Shown here one piece after another: positions 7,105 through 16,071 of a stretch of DNA of 53,588 bases. The number at the start of each line of letters is the position of its first letter. The stretch's first letter is position 1. Source of the DNA: Thermogladius sp. (GTDB taxonomy: Archaea > Thermoproteota > Thermoprotei_A > Sulfolobales > Desulfurococcaceae); contig JAGDWK010000050.1 in NCBI GenBank assembly GCA_023256015.1, positions 1 through 53,588 of the forward strand, given 5' to 3'. Below the pieces are notes generated by a model, which saw nothing but the letters and a program-made list of their open reading frames with translations, searched no databases and was not told where the DNA came from. The position numbers were made by a program, and so were the translations under genes.

Positions 7105-8234
7105 CGCTGCCACACCTTCAGGTCTACTACGTAGTCGAAGAGGCCGAGCCTGACGTAGAAGGTTGTCTCCCAGTACCCGCTCGACGGCGGCTTCTCGCCT
7201 ACGCTGAACGCGCCCCTGTAGACGGGTGCTGGTATGGAGTTGGAGCCGTCGTAGAGTTCGACCATGACGAGGTTGGATATGGGGAGGGCGAGGTCCCTGG
7301 TGCTAGCCCAGCTACTCACGTAGACCGGGTTCGAGCAGTAGTAGTTGCCGGAGACCCACCGGCACGTCAGGTTGACTGTGACGTGGGTCTCGCCCACAAA
7401 GGTCCTCAGGGTGCTGTAGGTCGAGTTCCAGGCTCCAGCCGGCCTCGAGTAGTAGCCTATGCTACTCCTATTCAGTGTCACGATGTCGTACCTCCCCGGG
7501 TAGAAGACGACCCACACGAGCGGCTCGTAGTAGGCCGAGCTGTAGGCGTTGAACGTGTTGTTAGCGTAGTAGAGCAGGGTCGTGTTGTAGACGGTGGAGA
7601 AGTTCGGGTGGTTGTACGCCTTTACTGTCGAGAGGACGCTGTTAGAGACCGCCAGCATCACGTTCCCTGAACTAGAGTACAGGTAGGCCGACGCGGACGG
7701 GTCCTGGAACCAGTAGTTGACGAACCTGGCAGAGGACGACTCGAGGACCGCCACAACAGCCTGCGGGGTGCTCTGGAGCGTGAAGGTGTAGGTGTAGGTC
7801 CCCGAGCTAGGGTCGAAAGCGTCGGGGCTCGCCTTGGAGAGCGTGCTCCAAGCGCCGCCTTTAAAAACCAATAGTACTGCGAGCGTCCCGTTGTATAGGG
7901 TCTTGACGACCAGGCTACCCCCGCTCACGGTGACGCCCGTGATCCCGGATGAAACAGTGGCGTTGAAGCCGTACCTGCTGTAGATGGTCTCGCCCACGGC
8001 GCTCCTGACGTAGTTCACGATGCTGTTGTAGAGCTCCGGGAGCTCCGGTGTGAGGTTGCCGCTGGAGAAGGCGTTGCTCAGGGCGAGCGACACGGCCGAG
8101 GCGTAGATGTCCACTACGTTGGTCTGGGGGGCCTTGACTAGGGGCTTGTAGTAGACGTTGACCATCATGTTGAAGACAGGTATCACCGAGAGGAGTATGA
8201 TGAACGCCAGTACGTACTCGACTATCTCCTTCAA
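7101..8234 (-). CDS. Pilin-like secreted protein D
   Basis: 377 residues beginning M-K-E-I-V-E-Y-V-L-A-F-I-I-L-L-S-V-I-P-V-F, one N-terminal hydrophobic helix with a glutamate at position 6. That position resembles the conserved Glu5 of type IV pilins, but a clear G before the helix is missing. The remainder is an extracellular beta-rich, S/T/Y/N-rich domain with many possible N-glycosylation sites. The start codon overlaps the end of the 874-residue gene by four bases. Without a canonical cleavage site it may stay membrane-anchored. Confidence 0.65.
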   Translation of the reverse strand: MKEIVEYVLAFIILLSVIPVFNMMVNVYYKPLVKAPQTNVVDIYASAVSLALSNAFSSGNLTPELPELYNSIVNYVRSAVGETIYSRYGFNATVSSGITGVTVSGGSLVVKTLYNGTLAVLLVFKGGAWSTLSKASPDAFDPSSGTYTYTFTLQSTPQAVVAVLESSSARFVNYWFQDPSASAYLYSSSGNVMLAVSNSVLSTVKAYNHPNFSTVYNTTLLYYANNTFNAYSSAYYEPLVWVVFYPGRYDIVTLNRSSIGYYSRPAGAWNSTYSTLRTFVGETHVTVNLTCRWVSGNYYCSNPVYVSSWASTRDLALPISNLVMVELYDGSNSIPAPVYRGAFSVGEKPPSSGYWETTFYVRLGLFDYVVDLKVWQR

Positions 8235-10855
8235 CTACTCCTCGCCCCCTTGACCATGACAACGACCACCTCGTCGCCCGAAGGCGTGACCACCAGTGCC
8301 ACGTCCACGAGGAGCTTGCTGCCGAACACGACCACAGGCCTCAGAGAGTAGCTAATGACGGGCACAGACGGTGGCGAGGCGCTCTCTACCGGGCCGAAGT
8401 AAACTGACGGCTCGGGGTAGACGAAGGGCCTCGCCCTCACGTAGTAGTAGAAGCCCAATGTCTGCACGGTCTTCGACTTGCCGTACCCGCCGCTGTTCCC
8501 GTTCGCCGTCCCTATCACTACTAGGCCCGTGTCCGCGTAGCCGTAGTAGATGCTGTTCAGGTAGAGGTAGCTGTACGACGAGTTTCTGTAGTAGGCTGTG
8601 GTGCCGTACACGACGTAGTACGCCGTGCTGTTGAAGTAGGCGACCCCGGCGAGAGCCAGGGAGCGCTCCCTAACAGGGACGTTGGTGTTCAGCCAAGCGT
8701 CGAGACTCGAGTTCTTGAAAACGACCGTATACTGGGGGGTGGCGGGCCCCTGAGCCGGAGCCGGCTGGCCGGAGGCGTGGACTGCCGCCCCGTACTGCTG
8801 AGCAGGCTGTGTAAGCTGGGGAAGGAACCTGAACACCGTGCCGCCCGATATAGTCTGGTTCAAGACGAAGGTCGTCACGATGTAGCCCTGGTCGTCGTAG
8901 ACAGTTATGTAGACTGGTGTCGTGACGCCCAATACGGGGTTCAGGGAGACGTCGACCACTGCTACACCGCTCTCGTTCGCCACCGCACTGTAAGTTAGGT
9001 CGTCGCTGAACAGGGTCACGCTCCAGCCGGCCGGCAGCCCTTCGAAGGTTATGGCTGTCAGGTCGACCGTCTGCTGAAATCTATTATACCTCGCCGAGAC
9101 GAGGTCGTCGTAGAGGGAGTTCTCTGGCGTATAGTCGCTGTAGGGGGAGAACGCCACGGCTCCTACGTAGTTGGGGTCTGAGGGTATTGACTCGCCCTGC
9201 CTCGAGTAGAACAAGAGCCTGTCCCCAGTCTCGGCGTCGTAGACTCTGACCGTCAGGTGGTTTGATTCCCCTGGGCCGAGTATGTCTACGTATATGAACA
9301 CCCAGTGGGGCCTGTCGAAGCCCGGCGGGCTCGCGGAGTCGACCATATCCCAGGAATTCGCTTTTTCCAAGTCTCCTCTCCACAGCTCCAGATCATCGCC
9401 GCTGCTGTTCACCGCGACGAATAAGCTCTTTGAAAGGTTGGTGTCCTGGGCTACTACGAGGCCTCTCAGCACGCCGTCCGGCTTGACCAAGACCTTGAAC
9501 AGGATCTGGTACTCCTCCTGCCCTCTAGGGTCCTGCCCTCTAGGGGCGTTGGGCGGCGGGTTCCACCTCACTATCGCGGCTGCCCAGTAGTTCGAGCCGG
9601 AGATCTTGATGTTGCTGTAGTTGTAGGCGTTCAAGAGGGTCTCCGAGTCTAAAGACACTATGCTCCAGTTCCCGTAGATGACCGTGTAGTTCGAGAGGTT
9701 TACGAAGGGGTCGATTACCGGGGGTATGAACTGTATCCCGAACCACCGCAGCCCACCCGTTATGTTGTAGAGGGCCAGCCTCCAGTCCTGGTCGTTGAGT
9801 GTAAGGGGCGCGCCGTAGCCCTCTACTATCAAGCCTTGGCCGCTGGGCGACAGGGTTAAGGGTGTCTTGTAGAACAGCGTGAGCAGCGTCGGGGACGTCT
9901 TGCCGGGGAAGGTCGCGTTAACCGCCACGCCCAATAGGCCGCTGAGGTTGTACTGTGATATGCTCCAGCTAGTGGCGTTCACCGGCAGTACGCCCCACGC
10001 TCTTTGTACCGCCTGCTGGTCCGCAGCGCTGAAGTTGTAGAACATGGGGAAGACCCCGGGGTCGCTCCTCGACGTCGCGAGGGGTGCGCCCCAGTACATG
10101 AATATCGTCTTGTTCGACCTGGCTTCCAAGTAGGGTACCTGAACCCACACGACGGCGCTTGTGGAGTTCCAGTACTCTACCCAGTACCTGAGCGGCGTAA
10201 CGCCGTCGCTGTCAGCGAACCTCAAGTCGTTTGGGGTCGGCGTGAAGTTGAGGAGCCCGTAGGTGCAGCTGAGACTTGACGGGTTGAACACTACTCTCAC
10301 AGGGTAGTTGGTCAGGTTTAACCCGGAGTTCTCTCTGACGTAGAGGGCCTCTCTGCACAGCCAGGGTACCCCGGACTCGGCGTAGCCGGTGTTGGGGTCG
10401 AAGCCCACTCGCGTCGCGTTGTAGACCCAGCTCCCCGTTGCGACCATCACTTGCCTCCCCTGGAGGTCTGCGGGCTTCAGCACCAGGCTGGCAGACCAGA
10501 CCTTGTTGTCCGCCGCCGCGGCCACTACGTAGAGAGCGGCCGGGTCGTAGTCGGCTCTCTGCCTAATGGCGGGGAAGTACTGTGCTAGGACACTGCCGTT
10601 ACCGATGTAGACGTTGTAGCCGGCCCCGTAGTAGACCTCTACTGGGAGGTTGAGCGTCAGGAGGCTGCCGTTGGCTCCCGATACCAGGAGGTTCCTGAGG
10701 GAGCCGGCGAGAAGAGACGAGACGGCGCTCAGCACGTTCTCCATGTTCCTCCTGTTCATGACGTCGACTGTGGTGAACGCGTACAGTGAGAGCGCGACGA
10801 AGACGGCTATCATCGCCGCGAAGCCTATCAAGTGCGTGAAGACGGGTGTGGGCAC
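8231..10855 (-). CDS. Giant pilin-like surface protein C with DUF2341 and lectin-like domains
   Basis: 874 residues. A single N-terminal membrane helix (about 6-30) is followed by a polar stretch. A DUF2341 domain spans about 163-258, with its signature 'NYPVRVVFN...LRFADSDG...YWVEYWN...WVQVPYL...FMYWG'. The next 330 residues end in 'ENSLYDDLVSARYN', which resembles the closing strand of the concanavalin/LamG-like modules that often follow DUF2341. A further beta-rich region and a proline/glutamine linker near residue 690 lead to a C-terminal domain. It is probably a surface-exposed adhesin or sugar-binding pilus component. GTG at 10855 shares a base with the upstream TAG. DUF2341 is also found in bacterial and archaeal pilus or ExbB-like contexts. 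Confidence 0.75.
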   Translation of the reverse strand: MPTPVFTHLIGFAAMIAVFVALSLYAFTTVDVMNRRNMENVLSAVSSLLAGSLRNLLVSGANGSLLTLNLPVEVYYGAGYNVYIGNGSVLAQYFPAIRQRADYDPAALYVVAAAADNKVWSASLVLKPADLQGRQVMVATGSWVYNATRVGFDPNTGYAESGVPWLCREALYVRENSGLNLTNYPVRVVFNPSSLSCTYGLLNFTPTPNDLRFADSDGVTPLRYWVEYWNSTSAVVWVQVPYLEARSNKTIFMYWGAPLATSRSDPGVFPMFYNFSAADQQAVQRAWGVLPVNATSWSISQYNLSGLLGVAVNATFPGKTSPTLLTLFYKTPLTLSPSGQGLIVEGYGAPLTLNDQDWRLALYNITGGLRWFGIQFIPPVIDPFVNLSNYTVIYGNWSIVSLDSETLLNAYNYSNIKISGSNYWAAAIVRWNPPPNAPRGQDPRGQEEYQILFKVLVKPDGVLRGLVVAQDTNLSKSLFVAVNSSGDDLELWRGDLEKANSWDMVDSASPPGFDRPHWVFIYVDILGPGESNHLTVRVYDAETGDRLLFYSRQGESIPSDPNYVGAVAFSPYSDYTPENSLYDDLVSARYNRFQQTVDLTAITFEGLPAGWSVTLFSDDLTYSAVANESGVAVVDVSLNPVLGVTTPVYITVYDDQGYIVTTFVLNQTISGGTVFRFLPQLTQPAQQYGAAVHASGQPAPAQGPATPQYTVVFKNSSLDAWLNTNVPVRERSLALAGVAYFNSTAYYVVYGTTAYYRNSSYSYLYLNSIYYGYADTGLVVIGTANGNSGGYGKSKTVQTLGFYYYVRARPFVYPEPSVYFGPVESASPPSVPVISYSLRPVVVFGSKLLVDVALVVTPSGDEVVVVMVKGARSS

Positions 10856-11601
10856 TAGCCCATCACCACCGTGACGTTGACTACCGTGAGCGAGACCGTC
10901 ACCGGGCCTCCCGTGTACTGCCTGTATATGTCCCTCGGCCCCAGGGTGACCGGGCTACTGAGGGCCGGGCTCTTTACCACCACTGTGAGGTTGTAGACGT
11001 TCGAGTACCAGTAGGTCGAGGAGCTGGAAGCGTACAGCTCGGCGAACCCCCTGCCCGGGGATAGCACGGGGTTGAGCACTACGACCATTAAGTTGAAGTA
11101 GTAGAACGAGCCCAGTCTATCGAAGGTGGCCTGGACGCTCGCGTAGAGGCGGCAGGTGTCCAGCTCTATTCGGGCCGAGCCGTTCTCGTAGAACTCCCTC
11201 ACGCTGGGTACAAGCCTGGGGTCGTCGACTACGAGGGAGCTGTTTCCGTAAAGGTATCGCGAGGACTGGGCGTAAGTAGAGTAGGAGGCGGCTGTTACAG
11301 AGTAGCACGGTAGTAAGAGGGCGGGGCTTGTGCTCGAGTTCACGTACACCCCCACGTAGCCGGACAGCCTGTAGCCCAGGGCCATGGTGGACCTGGGGTA
11401 GGTCACTACGTAGTCGCCGCCGTTCAGCACGTAGAACATGTTGGTCGCCATACTGAGGAGGACCTGCCTGTAGTAGAGGTACTCTGCCCGGTAGACGTTG
11501 TTGAAGCCGGCTAAATAAGAGTAGCCCAAAACGAGGGAGAGCAGCGCGAGCAGGACGCCCGTCATGATAACAGTAGCAAAAACCTCGGAGACCCCATTCA
11601 A
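10855..11601 (-). CDS. Type IV pilin-like protein B
   Basis: 248 residues starting M-N-G-V-S-E-V-F-A-T-V-I-M-T-G-V-L-L. The G followed by V-S-E-V-x-A-T-V-I is a textbook archaeal prepilin cleavage and assembly segment. The mature part is Y/S/N-rich with two or three cysteines and many glycosylation sequons. The start is TTG at 11599-11601, with AAGGTG at 11609-11614 as ribosome site and a TATA-like AAACTTAATTTA at 11649-11660. This gene therefore probably begins its own transcript of four to five coupled genes, separate from the platform gene upstream. Confidence 0.8.
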   Translation of the reverse strand: MNGVSEVFATVIMTGVLLALLSLVLGYSYLAGFNNVYRAEYLYYRQVLLSMATNMFYVLNGGDYVVTYPRSTMALGYRLSGYVGVYVNSSTSPALLLPCYSVTAASYSTYAQSSRYLYGNSSLVVDDPRLVPSVREFYENGSARIELDTCRLYASVQATFDRLGSFYYFNLMVVVLNPVLSPGRGFAELYASSSSTYWYSNVYNLTVVVKSPALSSPVTLGPRDIYRQYTGGPVTVSLTVVNVTVVMG

Positions 11602-11648
11602 ACTAGCGCACCTTACCAGGCCATTACTTTTAGACTTGTGTAAACGTC

Positions 11649-11660
11649 TAAATTAAGTTT
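11649..11660 (-). promoter_or_regulatory. Probable promoter inside the pilus locus
   Basis: AAACTTAATTTA on the minus strand lies about 53 bases ahead of the TTG start of pilin B. It predicts a transcript start near 11627, upstream of the AAGGTG ribosome site. The 149-base gap 11602-11750 contains this and nothing else that I recognise. Confidence 0.45.
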
Positions 11661-11750
11661 TCCTCGCATGGTCCGGCACTGGGTCTCGGTACGCAGACTG
11701 GAGGCCTGTCCAGGTTTTAGGGGCTTACCCCCCTCCTCCCCGCCCACGTG

Positions 11751-12515
11751 TCAACCCACCATTACACCTATTTCAACGACCCGGAGCTCGACCTCTACCC
11801 CGTAGCTCGAGCTGGACAACGCGGTTTGGATGTCGGGGGGTAGCTGGACTTGCTTACCGTTTATGTAGATGGACAAGCTCGTTACGTTGGTGTATAGCAG
11901 GTCGATGTCCCTACTCGGGTCGTGTCTCAGCACTAGCAGGCCCTGCCCGTAGACCTCGGGGGGTCGGTCCGGTCTGTTAAGCCCTGTGAAGTTCGATACC
12001 ATGAAGGTAACCCTGGCTTTAACGCCCAGCGTGGAGTTCACGTAGACTACCTGGTATGTGACCACGGATGGGTCTAAGACGAGGACGCTCGCCCCCTGCT
12101 GGTAGTACTCGTAGACCAGCATACCGGGGTGTCCCGAGGGTAGGAGGCTCGAGTTGACCCCGTATACGAGGTTGAACCCCTGTACGAGGTTCCTCCTGAC
12201 CACGGCCGTCAGAGCCGTGATGTTCCCCACTACGACCCTCGTGTTGTTGACCACGAGTGTGAGGTTGAAGGGCCTCGTGGCGAACCCGATGGAGACGTAG
12301 TTAAACGGGTAGCTGTACTCGAGCTTGAACGGTTGTTCCAGGGCTGAGACCGCTATGTTCCTGAACACGGACTTGACGTAGCCGAATTCCACGGAGGCCT
12401 GGTTCCTGTCCAGGTAGAACATCACGTACATGAACCCGGCTATAGATATGCTCAGGGTGACAGCGAAGAGTATGACCGCCGAGACTGCCTCGCTTAGCCC
12501 TCTCAGCTCAACCAC
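11751..12515 (-). CDS. Type IV pilin-like protein A
   Basis: 254 residues starting M-V-E-L-R-G-L-S-E-A-V-S-A-V-I-L-F. R-G before L-S-E-A-V-S-A-V-I is a class III prepilin signal with the conserved glutamate. The mature domain is beta-rich, with sequons and no cysteine pairs. GTG at 12515 overlaps the stop of the platform gene by 8 bases, so it is co-translated with the assembly machinery, which makes it a strong candidate for the main substrate of that platform. Confidence 0.8.
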   Translation of the reverse strand: MVELRGLSEAVSAVILFAVTLSISIAGFMYVMFYLDRNQASVEFGYVKSVFRNIAVSALEQPFKLEYSYPFNYVSIGFATRPFNLTLVVNNTRVVVGNITALTAVVRRNLVQGFNLVYGVNSSLLPSGHPGMLVYEYYQQGASVLVLDPSVVTYQVVYVNSTLGVKARVTFMVSNFTGLNRPDRPPEVYGQGLLVLRHDPSRDIDLLYTNVTSLSIYINGKQVQLPPDIQTALSSSSYGVEVELRVVEIGVMVG

Positions 12516-14274
12516 CAGTTATTCCCACTAGCCCGCCCCCGAACATCGGCGTGAGGACGAAGAACGCGACCGAAGCTATTGTCAGGATCAGCGCGTGCTT
12601 GAAGCCGGAGGCCGTTGACTCGTTTGCCACTTTGCCCGCGACCAGGCCCATTATGTAGCTGTTCAGCACTATACTGGGCAGTACCTGGCTAGCGGCTGCC
12701 TGGTAAGCGCCGACGCTGACCGGGAGCTGCCCCATGAAGCTCGCCATCATTATGACGGTCATGGACGAGAGTATGGCGCCCATGTAAGGTACTATCATCA
12801 GCGTCCTCAAGCTACGCTTCTTCTCCAGGTCCATTGCCTCGACGCTCTCGGCAAAGCCGGCGAGAGACTCGAGGACCTCGATGGTGCCGCCGCCTACCTC
12901 GATGCTGTCCGTGAGCATGTACAGGAGGATCTTGGCCCTCCACACCCTTATCTTCCTGAGGAGCTCGTCTATGATCCTACCCAACGGTATACCTAGCTCG
13001 AGCTCGAGAGCCATCTTCCTCAGGTAGCTAGTGAACACACCGTAGTTCCTCCTACTCAGCTCGAGAATGCTCCTCTCGGGGGAGAGGCCCGTCTTCCTGA
13101 CCTCGACCAGGTCTCTTATGAACCTCGTGATGCCGTTTATGACCTTGTACTCTCTCGATACGTACTCGTAGTAGGCGACCGCTGGGATGGTGGCGTAGAT
13201 CAGCGCCATTCCCAGCGCTACGCTGCCGTAGGTGTAGCCCGGCAAGTGGTACAGCTCTGCCGGCCAGACCAGCATGGTGTACATTCCACTGAGCACGGGG
13301 TTGTACTTCAGGGGGTGGTAAGGGGGTATGCTCGTGTAGAGGACCCAGCCGAAGAACAGGAACAGCGCTGCTAAGGGCATTGTGAGGCCCAACGCGACTA
13401 TGTAGGGTCTCCAGTCCATCCAGGGCTCCTTGAACTGGAGGAGGTCGGCGAAGTATATGACGGCGAAGGAGAGGAGAGGGAGGAGTATGTACAAGAGCAT
13501 GAACATACCTCCACCAGTCAGACCGAACGGGAGGACGCCGGCGAAACTCTGTGTAACGAAGTACATGACCGTCATTGTAAGAAGCGTCAAGAGGACTACT
13601 GCGAGGTAAGACTCGAGGAGGCCTCCCAGCCTGTCGGCTGTTATCTTGATCCTCACGAGGAGGTCGTTGAATAGGGCTCTAGCCTTTTTGTTCAAGTAGT
13701 CGATCACGTCGCCGCCGGCCCTCACCGTTGTGACGTAGCCTGCCAGCACGTCTCTCACAATAGGGCTGGGAGACCTCTCGCCTAGTAGGCTGAAGGCCGT
13801 CAGGGGGTCTTTGCCGAGGACTCTTACCAGTAGCGTGAACCTCTGCCCTATCTCGGCGCTGTGGGGCATTATCTTGCCGCTCCTCGCCACTCTCTCGAAC
13901 GCCACGTACGGGCTCATACCGCTCTGGACTAGGACGCTCAAGTAGCTCATAGTGTAGGGGAACTCGGTGTCGATAGCCGAGGCCTTGTTCGAGACGCGCA
14001 GGCTCGGGTAGGCCACGAAGAGTAGGAATACGAGGGAGGGCAAGACGATCGCTACGACTCCTAAGACCACGAGCCTCAAGAGGACGGCTAAAGTGAGTAG
14101 AGCTACGGCCACCCCCGCGGAGATTGCCAGGGAGAAGGCAATCAGGGAAGCGTAGACGGGCGGGTGTATGTGGAGGTCTGACCTCCTGATAGAGGTGCTG
14201 ATAGACGGGTAAACCTCGAGTATCTTCAGACCTAGGGGCTCAAACCGCTTGTACACCTTGTCGAGAAAACCCAT
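12508..14274 (-). CDS. Type IV pilus/archaellum-like membrane platform protein (T2SSF, TadC/FlaJ family)
   Basis: 588 residues with two T2SSF cytoplasmic domains (about 105-225 and 385-510), each followed by hydrophobic segments, plus an N-terminal pair of membrane helices near 45-85 and a central set near 255-370. This duplicated architecture is that of archaeal FlaJ/TadC-type inner-membrane platform proteins, which work with a hexameric ATPase to insert pilins into the growing filament. It diverges from its ATPase gene and overlaps pilin A downstream. The separation of ATPase and platform onto opposite strands is unusual for archaeal pilus operons. Confidence 0.88.
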   Translation of the reverse strand: MGFLDKVYKRFEPLGLKILEVYPSISTSIRRSDLHIHPPVYASLIAFSLAISAGVAVALLTLAVLLRLVVLGVVAIVLPSLVFLLFVAYPSLRVSNKASAIDTEFPYTMSYLSVLVQSGMSPYVAFERVARSGKIMPHSAEIGQRFTLLVRVLGKDPLTAFSLLGERSPSPIVRDVLAGYVTTVRAGGDVIDYLNKKARALFNDLLVRIKITADRLGGLLESYLAVVLLTLLTMTVMYFVTQSFAGVLPFGLTGGGMFMLLYILLPLLSFAVIYFADLLQFKEPWMDWRPYIVALGLTMPLAALFLFFGWVLYTSIPPYHPLKYNPVLSGMYTMLVWPAELYHLPGYTYGSVALGMALIYATIPAVAYYEYVSREYKVINGITRFIRDLVEVRKTGLSPERSILELSRRNYGVFTSYLRKMALELELGIPLGRIIDELLRKIRVWRAKILLYMLTDSIEVGGGTIEVLESLAGFAESVEAMDLEKKRSLRTLMIVPYMGAILSSMTVIMMASFMGQLPVSVGAYQAAASQVLPSIVLNSYIMGLVAGKVANESTASGFKHALILTIASVAFFVLTPMFGGGLVGITGG

Positions 14275-14358
14275 TAAGCGACCCCCACACAGTTAAATAT
14301 CACAACCCCCAACTTTATATTGTTGCTAACATGAAATATAATTGTCGGGAGGGAGCTT
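14275..14358. promoter_or_regulatory. Divergent promoter region of pilus ATPase and platform genes
   Basis: An AT-rich region between the two start codons. TTTATATTG near 14314-14322 is placed to serve the ATPase gene. TTAAATATC near 14292-14300, or the same central element read backwards, could serve the platform gene. A shared control point would keep motor and platform in step; no clear operator repeat was seen. Confidence 0.5.
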
Positions 14359-16071
14359 TTGCCAAAACTGTCGATTAAACTCCCCTTGCAGAGGGTGAGG
14401 AAGCCGAAGAGCGAGTTGGGAGAGCTCGTCAAAGCCATAACACCGGTCGAGGAGCCCCTCCGGCTCCTGATTAGGGAGCCGGGCTCTAAGGTCCTAGACT
14501 CCTACTACGTTTACAAGCCTTTCGTCAAGGTCACGGTCGCAGAGACTAAAGAAGGCGTTGTGTACTATGTAGAGGAGTTCGGGCTGACCGAGGAAGACAG
14601 GGCGGTCCTAGAGAAGCTCACAGACATCGTAATGGACGAGATGAGGCCCCCGGCGAAACCCGGTGCTGTCAAAGACCTAAGGGAGTACGTCTACTCGGAG
14701 ATACAGAGGATAGCCGACAAGTACAAGGAGAGGCTGGGGCTTGTGGGCTCCCGGAGGATCAAGCTGATGTACTACCTGGAGAGGAACCTGATAGGCTACG
14801 GTCCCATAGACCCCCTGATGAGGGACCCCAACATCGAGGACATATCCTGCAACGGTGTCAAGACCCCTGTCTTCGTCTGGCACAAGAAGTTCGAGAGCAT
14901 CCCCACGAACATAATCTTCGAAAGCGAGGACTACCTGAACGAGTTCGTCATGAAGCTCGCCCACATGTCCGGGAAGCACATCAGCGTGGCCTACCCAATA
15001 GTCGACGCGATGCTACCAGAGAAGCACAGGCTCGCCGCTACGTTCGCGAGGGAGGTGTCCGTCAAGGGCCCCACCTTCACTATAAGGAAGTTCAGGGAGA
15101 GGCCTTTCAGCCCCGTCGAGCTCATAGAGGGGAGAGTAATAGACTCGGTGGTAGGGGCCTACCTCTGGACGCTCATCGAGTACGGCAAGACGGCGATGAT
15201 AGCGGGCGGCACGGGTGCCGGCAAGACCTCGCTGCTGAACGCGATCTCGCTATTCATCAAGCCCGGGAAGAAGATCGTCACGATCGAGGACACACCGGAG
15301 CTCAACCTCCCACACGTCAACTGGACGCAGCTAACCAGTAGAGAGACCTTCGTGGTCGGCCAGAGCGTCGGGACTAGCGTTAGGCTCTACGACTTGGTCA
15401 AGCTCAGCCTGAGGTACAGGCCAGACTACATTATCGTCGGCGAGGTCAGGGGAGAGGAGGCCTTCGTGCTCTTCCAGAGCATGGCGACCGGGCACGGCGG
15501 CCTGTCAACCATCCACGCCGAGACGCTCGACTACGCGATAAAGAGGCTCACCAGTCCTCCGATGAACATACCGCCGGCCTACATGAAGTTGATGAACGTG
15601 TTCATACACATACAGAGAGTCCTCACAAGGGTCGAGAAAGGCGTTGTCTCTGTGCGGAGGAGGGTCACAGTACTACAGGAGGTGGAGGACGCCGACAAGT
15701 ACATCAAAATCGCGCAGTGGGACCCGCGGACGGACAGCTTCATAGTAGACCTCTCGAAGAGCATACACCTCAGGGACATAGCAGAGAAGAGGGGTCTCGA
15801 CTTCGAGGACGTACTCGAGGAGATCGAGAGGAAGGCCACCATCCTCAACTGGATGAGGGTTAGAGGGATAACCGATGCTTGGGACGTTGCAGGGATTGTT
15901 TTCGACTACTACCACGACCCCGAGGCTGTCTACAAGAGGGCTCTCGGAGAGCTCGAAGAAGCACACGTAGAGGTCCCGAGAATCGCCGAGAAAGCCCCCG
16001 TCGAGATCGAGAAGACCATCGAGATATCTTCTGGGGGGAAGCCTACTGCTCAAGGGAGACAAGGATCTTGA
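14359..16071 (+). CDS. Type II/IV secretion ATPase (FlaI/GspE/VirB11 family)
   Basis: 570 residues. The N-terminal domain is followed by a RecA-like motor domain: Walker A 'GGTGAGKTSLLN' near residue 280, Asp box 'TIEDTPEL', Walker B 'YIIVGEVRGEEA' near 356, and His box 'TGHGGLSTIHAE' near 377. A C-terminal extension of about 120 residues carries charged helices. The motor powers pilin extrusion by the platform protein encoded on the other side of the 84-bp divergent promoter region. The start is TTG at 14359, after GGGAGGGAG (14347-14355). Its stop overlaps the convergent downstream gene by 29 bases. Confidence 0.92.
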   Translation: MPKLSIKLPLQRVRKPKSELGELVKAITPVEEPLRLLIREPGSKVLDSYYVYKPFVKVTVAETKEGVVYYVEEFGLTEEDRAVLEKLTDIVMDEMRPPAKPGAVKDLREYVYSEIQRIADKYKERLGLVGSRRIKLMYYLERNLIGYGPIDPLMRDPNIEDISCNGVKTPVFVWHKKFESIPTNIIFESEDYLNEFVMKLAHMSGKHISVAYPIVDAMLPEKHRLAATFAREVSVKGPTFTIRKFRERPFSPVELIEGRVIDSVVGAYLWTLIEYGKTAMIAGGTGAGKTSLLNAISLFIKPGKKIVTIEDTPELNLPHVNWTQLTSRETFVVGQSVGTSVRLYDLVKLSLRYRPDYIIVGEVRGEEAFVLFQSMATGHGGLSTIHAETLDYAIKRLTSPPMNIPPAYMKLMNVFIHIQRVLTRVEKGVVSVRRRVTVLQEVEDADKYIKIAQWDPRTDSFIVDLSKSIHLRDIAEKRGLDFEDVLEEIERKATILNWMRVRGITDAWDVAGIVFDYYHDPEAVYKRALGELEEAHVEVPRIAEKAPVEIEKTIEISSGGKPTAQGRQGS

